Below, in pieces: positions 59,582 to 64,000 of a DNA stretch of 64,000 bases. The stretch lies in the NCBI GenBank assembly GCA_002423435.1, contig DIWE01000028.1:62001-126000 (forward strand), in the 5' to 3' direction. A model generated the notes under the pieces. The model was given only the letters and a program-made list of their open reading frames with translations, ran no database searches and was not told the origin of the DNA. Every line of letters starts with the position of its first letter. Positions within the stretch are counted from its first letter, which is position 1. Source of the stretch: Clostridiales bacterium UBA6114. Its GTDB lineage: Bacteria; Bacillota; Clostridia; Oscillospirales; Butyricicoccaceae. The position numbers and the translations under genes are program-made.

Positions 59582-59613
59582 TTTTAAATGCAGTATATAA
59601 GGGGCTGTTTTTT

Positions 59614-60054
59614 ATGTTTTTTGAACAATTAAAAAAAATCTGCCGCGAAAAAGGGACAAGCCCTAGCGCGGCAGCGTTAGCGATTGGAATGAGCAAATCG
59701 GCCGTAACTCGATGGAGAAAAGGGCAGGAACCGTCATTTGGCGACGTGATTAAACTCGCTCAATTTTTAAGCGTTGAAGTATCGGATTTAATAGACGATG
59801 ATACAAGGCTGAAATTACAAAAAGAAGCGATAAAAAAAGCGCCCAACCTCACAAAAGAGGATGAGCGCGACATTGCCCGTGATTTGGAGGCTATTGTTGA
59901 TAAAATGGCAACAGGTGGTACCTTAATGTTTGACGGAAACCCTCTAACGGATGAAGCCCGCGAAAGTATTATAGCGGCTATGAAGCTAGGTCTTGAGGCG
60001 GCAAAGGTAAAAAACAAGGAGAGGTTTACACCGAAAAAATATAAAGGGGAATAG
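59614..60054 (+). CDS. CI-like XRE repressor of the prophage
   Basis: A 146-residue protein; ATG 59614 with AAGGGG upstream. The N-terminal XRE domain is GTSPSAAALAIGMSKSAVTRWRKG. A helical linker of about 50 residues leads to a C-terminal basic helix. No LexA-like protease domain is present, so control of stability falls to the ImmA/IrrE-type protease encoded next. Confidence 0.85.
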   Translation: MFFEQLKKICREKGTSPSAAALAIGMSKSAVTRWRKGQEPSFGDVIKLAQFLSVEVSDLIDDDTRLKLQKEAIKKAPNLTKEDERDIARDLEAIVDKMATGGTLMFDGNPLTDEARESIIAAMKLGLEAAKVKNKERFTPKKYKGE

Positions 60055-60058
60055 GGTA

Positions 60059-60505
60059 ATGGACATTAAAGAAATTGCATCAAATTTGTGCGTACGCCAC
60101 GGCACAAATGACCCTTTTAGAATCGCCCGTAATTTGGGATATAGCATTGTATTCACCTGCCTCGTTGGCATACGTGGGTTTTACCAGTACATAAACCGCT
60201 GCAACATCATTTATATTGACAGTTCATTAGACGAGCATCAAGCCCGCTTCGTCTGTGCGCATGAATTAGGTCACTCTCTGCTCCATAAGAAAATGAACCG
60301 TATTTTTATGGACACCCGTACCCACATGGTTACAAGTCGCTTTGAAAAAGAGGCTGATAAATTCGCTGTTGATCTTATTTTTGATGATTACGAATTACAA
60401 AACCTTATAGAATATTCCACCCAAAGGGTTGCGGAGTGCTTAGGTATCAGTTATGAGCTTGCCGAATATAGAATGGGGAGCGTAAACCCGCAACTTTATC
60501 AATAA
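60059..60505 (+). CDS. ImmA/IrrE-family metallopeptidase
   Basis: A 148-residue zinc protease with VCAHELGHSLLH, the H-E-x-x-H motif of the family. It starts 5 bp after the repressor gene. In related elements ImmA cleaves the XRE repressor to induce excision, so it is the likely induction factor here. It has no signal peptide. Confidence 0.9.
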   Translation: MDIKEIASNLCVRHGTNDPFRIARNLGYSIVFTCLVGIRGFYQYINRCNIIYIDSSLDEHQARFVCAHELGHSLLHKKMNRIFMDTRTHMVTSRFEKEADKFAVDLIFDDYELQNLIEYSTQRVAECLGISYELAEYRMGSVNPQLYQ

Positions 60506-60527
60506 TTATCAAAAGGGGTAATAATCC

Positions 60528-60941
60528 ATGAAAAAACTGCTTGTGTACATTCTTCCTATTGCTTTGGTGTTTACCTTTGCCGCCTGCGTTTCCGATGTCG
60601 GGAACACGCCCGAACCGTCCAACAATGGCGAAACAACCGCGTCCTCCACCGAAAACGACACTATAACCTCTCTTGTCATGAACCAAGAGGACGCTCAAGA
60701 GCTTAAAGTAGGAAAGACATTTAAGTCTTATGTAAAGGTTGAGCCTTCCAAATTTGACGCCGGGCACGTGGAGTTTGTAGTTATGCACCCGGAGATTGCA
60801 AGCGTTGAAAAGGGAACAGACACAAGCGGTGCGGTGTGGTTTACTGTTACTGCAAAAGCACCGGGGAAAACGGGGGTATATGCTCAAACGCCGGACGGCC
60901 AGATAAAAACTAAACCGATTGCCATTACCATTTACGAATAA
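60528..60941 (+). CDS. Lysogeny-module lipoprotein, possible superinfection exclusion factor
   Basis: A 137-residue lipoprotein (lipobox FAAC, Cys20) with a low-complexity linker and an Ig-like C-terminal domain (VEFVVMHPEIASVEKG). It sits between the ImmA protease and the recombinase, the place where phages carry lysogenic-conversion genes. Surface lipoproteins at this place in other Gram-positive phages block DNA entry by related phages. That role is an inference for this protein. Confidence 0.6.
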   Translation: MKKLLVYILPIALVFTFAACVSDVGNTPEPSNNGETTASSTENDTITSLVMNQEDAQELKVGKTFKSYVKVEPSKFDAGHVEFVVMHPEIASVEKGTDTSGAVWFTVTAKAPGKTGVYAQTPDGQIKTKPIAITIYE

Positions 60942-60976
60942 AAATCCCATTTTCACCGGGTAAGTGGAGGTATAGT

Positions 60977-61510
60977 ATGAGCCTTTTTGATAAATTCAAA
61001 AATAGTCGGAAGATACCAACCGAAAGCGCTATTGTGCAGATAGTTTTTCCCGGAACAGCTCCGGGTGGTTACATTGCAAAAAACATTGTTCTTCGCTCGG
61101 CCAAGATGGTTATTGATGATAAAACCCGCATTATTGACGATTGTGTAAAGCTTGTAAATGAATCATACAACCCCGTTGTTTTTTTTAAGCGTTACGATTT
61201 ACTTATATCTCTATGCAAGGAAATGGCCGATATGGAAGAATACTATCCTTTCAAGGATCCTTTGCCATCTACGCAGCTTTTGCATCTTAACGAGCAAAAG
61301 CCCCTTACGATAAATGATTTTATAGATAGATATTACGAGAGCATAAACTCAAAGATATCGAAATTAAAGACAGAAAAAGCGCGCATTGCAAAATCTGTTG
61401 AATTTTATAATACGTTATCCTCTTATAACGGTATCATGGAAAGCGAGAATATAGCTAAATATTCCGACTTATATAGACAACTAAAAACAAAAATAAACGA
61501 GGGGGCATGA
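60977..61510 (+). CDS. Hypothetical prophage protein (cargo)
   Basis: A 177-residue protein with GTGGAGG before the ATG. It starts with a basic stretch and ends in a long helical coiled-coil region (INSKISKLKTEKARIAKS). No family recognised. Its place beside the lipoprotein and recombinase suggests a lysogen-expressed cargo function. Confidence 0.6.
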   Translation: MSLFDKFKNSRKIPTESAIVQIVFPGTAPGGYIAKNIVLRSAKMVIDDKTRIIDDCVKLVNESYNPVVFFKRYDLLISLCKEMADMEEYYPFKDPLPSTQLLHLNEQKPLTINDFIDRYYESINSKISKLKTEKARIAKSVEFYNTLSSYNGIMESENIAKYSDLYRQLKTKINEGA

Positions 61511-61549
61511 CCCCTCATTTAACTCTTTTATATTATGTTTAACTAAACC

Positions 61550-63031
61550 ATGAAATGGGGTGTTATTATAAAAGCCGTTATATATGCCCGTTTCTCGTCC
61601 GAAGATCAACGAGAGGAATCAATAACCGCACAAGTGCGCGCGTGTTATCAGTATGCGGAGCGTGGCAGTTTGGTTGTCGTCCACGAGTACATAGACAGGG
61701 CAGCAAGCGCGAAGCATGAAAAGGTGTCAAAGCGTGTAGAGTTTCAACGGATGATAAAGGAAAGCAAGCGCGGCACCTTTGACGTGGTACTCGTACATAA
61801 ATATAACCGCTTTGCCCGCTCCAGGTATGACCATGCTGTGTACGGTCAAATACTCAAAGATAATGGCGTGCAACTTGTGGCCGTGGCTGAAAATTTCGGC
61901 AATGGCAAAGAGGCCATACTCATGGAGGGGTTGCTCCAGTCCCTTTCAGAGTATTACCTTGCTGATCTGTCGGATGAAGTAAAAAAAGGCCACAAAGAAA
62001 ACGCATTGCAAGCCCTGCATAATGGTGGTTTTCCACCGTTCGGGTATGATGTGGTAAACCAAAAGTATGTAGTCAATGAGTTGGAGGCCTCGTATGTCCG
62101 GCGCATGTTCATGGCCTGCATTGAGGGGAATAAATACAATGACATATTGGACGAGCTCAAGGAGGCCGGAATAACCGGGAAGCGCGGCCGCCCGCTTGGG
62201 TACCCGTCCATTTACGAGATATTGAGGAATGAAAAATACACGGGAGTTTATGTCTACTGCCAAACTCAAAACAAAGGGCGGCGGGATAGGAGCCAGGCAA
62301 TACGAATTGAGGACGCATTGCCGGTTATTATTGACCGGAATACTTGGGAAAGGGTGCAAAAGATCATGGACAAAAGGAAAAACAAAGGCCGGAAACCCAA
62401 CAAAGAGTATTTGCTTGCCGGGCTTATTTTCTGCGAGTGCGGGGCACCCATGCACGCATACACTACCCGCAAAGAGCGAAAGAGGGGAGAGGTTGAGTAT
62501 AGATATTATGCTTGCTCCGCAAAATGCGGAAACAAGAACATAAAAGCCGACGACGCAGAGAAAAGCGTTTTTGCCTACTTGCAAGCCCTTATGACCGAAG
62601 AAAACCGCATAACCCTACAATCTACCCTCACGGACTATATGCGGGAAATAAAGGCGTTTAGAGAAGCCGACAATGCCAATATTAAAAAAGAGATTGCCGA
62701 GAGGGAAAAGCAAATAGAAACGATCATGCAAAACATGAGCGCGTCTGTATTGCCACCTCCCGTGTTGGAGAGCATGGGTAATAAGATTATGGAACTAAGG
62801 GAGCAAATAGAAACACTCACCACCGAAATGGAACGTCCGGCCTCGTTCGATAAAGAGGAGGTAAGCAAATACTTTGACGCCGTGGCCGATCTGGAGCACC
62901 AAAGCGAGAGAATGAGCAAAGACACCGTGCGGCGTTTCGTTGAAAAGGTAGAGATAAAAAAACATTCCATAAACGTAACAAGCACGTTTATGGAATGTCT
63001 TGAAAATCATGGCTGCGGGACAAGGATTTGA
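61550..63031 (+). CDS. Large serine recombinase (prophage integrase)
   Basis: A 493-residue recombinase. The N-terminal resolvase domain has the catalytic Ser in YARFSSEDQ and the Arg pair in YNRFARSR. A Recombinase domain follows (about residues 160-270), then a zinc ribbon (CECGAPM and CSAKCGNK) and a coiled coil (about residues 360-420). The last ten codons read through the attachment site, the 3' end of tRNA-Gln, and stop just after it at TGA 63029. After excision the frame would continue for 15 more codons, to TAA at 48445. Confidence 0.93.
   Translation: MKWGVIIKAVIYARFSSEDQREESITAQVRACYQYAERGSLVVVHEYIDRAASAKHEKVSKRVEFQRMIKESKRGTFDVVLVHKYNRFARSRYDHAVYGQILKDNGVQLVAVAENFGNGKEAILMEGLLQSLSEYYLADLSDEVKKGHKENALQALHNGGFPPFGYDVVNQKYVVNELEASYVRRMFMACIEGNKYNDILDELKEAGITGKRGRPLGYPSIYEILRNEKYTGVYVYCQTQNKGRRDRSQAIRIEDALPVIIDRNTWERVQKIMDKRKNKGRKPNKEYLLAGLIFCECGAPMHAYTTRKERKRGEVEYRYYACSAKCGNKNIKADDAEKSVFAYLQALMTEENRITLQSTLTDYMREIKAFREADNANIKKEIAEREKQIETIMQNMSASVLPPPVLESMGNKIMELREQIETLTTEMERPASFDKEEVSKYFDAVADLEHQSERMSKDTVRRFVEKVEIKKHSINVTSTFMECLENHGCGTRI
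63010..63028. repeat. Prophage attachment site, right copy, within tRNA-Gln
   Basis: Identical over 19 bp to 48381-48399. It comprises CCA, discriminator and acceptor/T-arm 3' bases of the tRNA. The full tRNA is intact on this side. Confidence 0.88.
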
Positions 63032-63083
63032 ACCCTGACAAACTGATCCAGAGTCAGTCGTGCTACCATTACACAATCCCGCA
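63010..63083 (-). tRNA. tRNA-Gln (CUG anticodon)
   Basis: On the minus strand a 7-bp acceptor stem (TGCGGGA/TCCCGCA), a D-arm (GTGT..GCAC), an anticodon arm ACTGA-CTCTGGA-TCAGT with anticodon CTG, a T-arm with TTCAAAT, and an encoded 3' CCA. All standard positions fit without insertion. It is the integration target of the prophage. Confidence 0.94.
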
Positions 63084-63229
63084 AGATGCATATTTATTAT
63101 ACAAGCAGATACTGATTTGTCAAGAGGGAAATATAAATTCCGAAAAGACGGGGAGAAGGCCTTTGCGTAGCTTGTGCAGAACCGGCCGCAGTTATTCCGC
63201 CTAAGCCTCGTTGTTTTCGACAAAAAACT

Positions 63230-63258
63230 TTGACTTTTGCCGATATCTCAAATAGAAT
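63230..63258 (+). promoter_or_regulatory. Predicted pyrE promoter
   Basis: TTGACT (63230-63235) and TAGAAT (63253-63258) are 17 bp apart, with a predicted start about 40 bp before the pyrE ATG. Confidence 0.6.
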
Positions 63259-63305
63259 AAATTTAGACATCCGATTTCCGATTTTAACAAGAGAGGTCAA
63301 CGATT

Positions 63306-63884
63306 ATGCTTAGTGAAGATCGCGTACTTGCAATCCTGAAGGAAGCCGGCGTGCTTTTGGAGGGACATTTTCTCCTTACCTCGGGCCGGCACTCCGACCG
63401 GTATTTGCAGTGCGCCAAGATTTTTAAGAATACCAGGTACTCCGAGGAGCTTTGCTCGGCCCTTGCGGAGCGGTTTTTGGACCAGAAGATCGATCTTGTG
63501 ATCGGTCCGGCGCTCGGCGCCGTGCAGATGGCCTACGAGGTCAGCCGCAGCCTTCACTGCGAGAATTTCTTCGCCGAGCGCGAGGACGGAAAGATGACCC
63601 TTCGCCGCGGCTTTGCGATAGAGCCCGGCCAGCGCGTTTTGGTCGTCGAGGATGTGGTGACGACCGGCGGCTCCGTACGCGAGGTGCTTGAGCTTGTAAA
63701 AAAGGCCGGGGGCGTCGCGGCAGGGGTCGGCGCGATTGTCGACCGCACCGGCGGGGAAATCGATTTTGGTGTCCCGTTTTGCGCGGTGATTTCGATGAAG
63801 GTGCGCTCATGGGAGGCGTCGGACTGCCCCCTGTGCAAAGAGGGGCAGGGACTTTCAAAGCCCGGCAGCCGAAAAATAAGCTGA
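63306..63884 (+). CDS. pyrE: Orotate phosphoribosyltransferase
   Basis: A 192-residue enzyme with the PRPP-binding motif VLVVEDVVTTGGSV. The N-terminal EGHFLLTSGRHSDRY segment binds orotate, as in the family. It makes OMP in pyrimidine synthesis. AAGAGAGGTC precedes the ATG. No other pyr gene is in view; the following gene is radC. Confidence 0.94.
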   Translation: MLSEDRVLAILKEAGVLLEGHFLLTSGRHSDRYLQCAKIFKNTRYSEELCSALAERFLDQKIDLVIGPALGAVQMAYEVSRSLHCENFFAEREDGKMTLRRGFAIEPGQRVLVVEDVVTTGGSVREVLELVKKAGGVAAGVGAIVDRTGGEIDFGVPFCAVISMKVRSWEASDCPLCKEGQGLSKPGSRKIS

Positions 63885-63894
63885 GGAACGGACA

Positions 63895-64000
63895 ATGTCA
63901 GTACATGCCGGACACAGGAAACGTGTCAGAGAGCGATTCTTGAATGAAAGCCTGGACAACTTTCCGCCGCATAACGTGCTGGAGTTTTTATTGTTTTACG
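63895..64000 (+). CDS. radC: DNA repair/JAB-domain protein RadC, 3' truncated by the window edge
   Basis: The first 35 residues start MSVHAGHRKRVRERFLNE and continue with NVLEFLLFY, the RadC N-terminal helix-hairpin-helix region. GAGGA precedes the ATG, 10 bp after pyrE. The catalytic JAB domain would lie outside the window. Confidence 0.85.
   Translation, partial: MSVHAGHRKRVRERFLNESLDNFPPHNVLEFLLFY

Larger units (their letters stand above)
48381..63028. mobile_element. Defective prophage, about 14.6 kb, integrated at tRNA-Gln
   Basis: Bounded by 19-bp direct repeats. From right to left it holds a serine recombinase, two cargo genes, an ImmA-type protease, divergent XRE regulators, early genes (PAPS-reductase-like, XRE, PD-(D/E)XK nuclease, ERF), head-tail genes, an inverted tail-fibre block, XkdX, holin and endolysin. 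No terminase, portal, scaffold/protease, tape measure or replication genes are present, so several deletions have happened. A phage satellite is an alternative, but the broken gene ends favour decay. Confidence 0.88.

Noticed and set aside
48381..63028. Capsid-forming phage satellite in place of a decayed prophage
   Set aside because: Truncated and fused gene ends and the inverted block indicate loss from a complete phage; no satellite-type packaging or interference genes were recognised. It cannot be excluded completely.

Overview
The window looks like chromosome from a strictly anaerobic member of the Clostridia, probably near the Oscillospiraceae/Ruminococcaceae. This rests on an electron-bifurcating [FeFe]-hydrogenase cluster, Rex-like operators, a hybrid cluster protein, a c-di-AMP (ydaO-type) riboswitch, a low-GC Gram-positive style of promoters and Shine-Dalgarno sites, and TTG/GTG starts. 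I do not assign a species.

Layout. (1) 1-3902: a truncated acid-sugar type enolase-superfamily gene followed by a DctPQM TRAP transporter. (2) 4016-7675: a ferredoxin-hcp operon read leftward, a divergent Crp/Fnr regulator with a perfect dyad at -41.5 of the ferredoxin-hcp promoter, and a flavodoxin-like gene. (3) 7799-10141: a large exported beta-propeller protein. (4) 10405-21133: a LacI-type regulator and a long catabolic operon. It holds a TAXI-type TRAP binding protein, an MLE-type enolase-superfamily enzyme, a fused TAXI permease, LeuC/LeuD-like dehydratase subunits, a cupin and a second, DctPQM-type TRAP transporter. Two identical GAACCGGTTC operators tie regulator and operon together. 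(5) 21150-22990: an IS3-family (IS150-like) element with an intact -1 frameshift window. (6) 23074-28386: an AEC transporter, a phosphohexomutase, and serA and serC. (7) 28598-37114: a hydrogenase locus. Upstream are DRTGG, HATPase, a HydS-like putative sensory [FeFe]-hydrogenase, a second DRTGG protein and a PHP protein. Then come three Rex-like sites repeated every 62 bp, followed by the NuoE-like, HATPase, 2Fe-2S, NuoF-like and HydA genes. (8) 37612-45483: rpsO, pnp, a 163-bp MITE-like element, an M16 peptidase, a SanA/YdcF protein, a PLC-like protein, proC, a small XRE regulator and a lipid kinase. (9) 45870-48249: two small proteins and a glutamate 2,3-aminomutase gene read from behind a c-di-AMP riboswitch. 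(10) 48381-63028: a defective prophage of about 14.6 kb, integrated in the 3' end of a tRNA-Gln(CUG) gene and bounded by a 19-bp direct repeat. (11) 63306-64000: pyrE and the start of radC.

How the parts work together. The hydrogenase locus couples NADH and ferredoxin oxidation to H2 production. It carries a likely redox (Rex) switch and a possible H2-sensing branch. The two TRAP loci import organic acids and process them with enolase-superfamily and aconitase-family enzymes. The aminomutase probably makes beta-glutamate, a compatible solute, under c-di-AMP control, which links osmotic signalling to osmolyte supply. The prophage keeps its lysogeny switch, recombinase and lysis genes. It has lost terminase, portal and tape-measure genes and carries an inverted tail-fibre block, so it is probably unable to form particles by itself.

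All calls were made by reading the sequence. Family names come from motif recognition and no database search was run.
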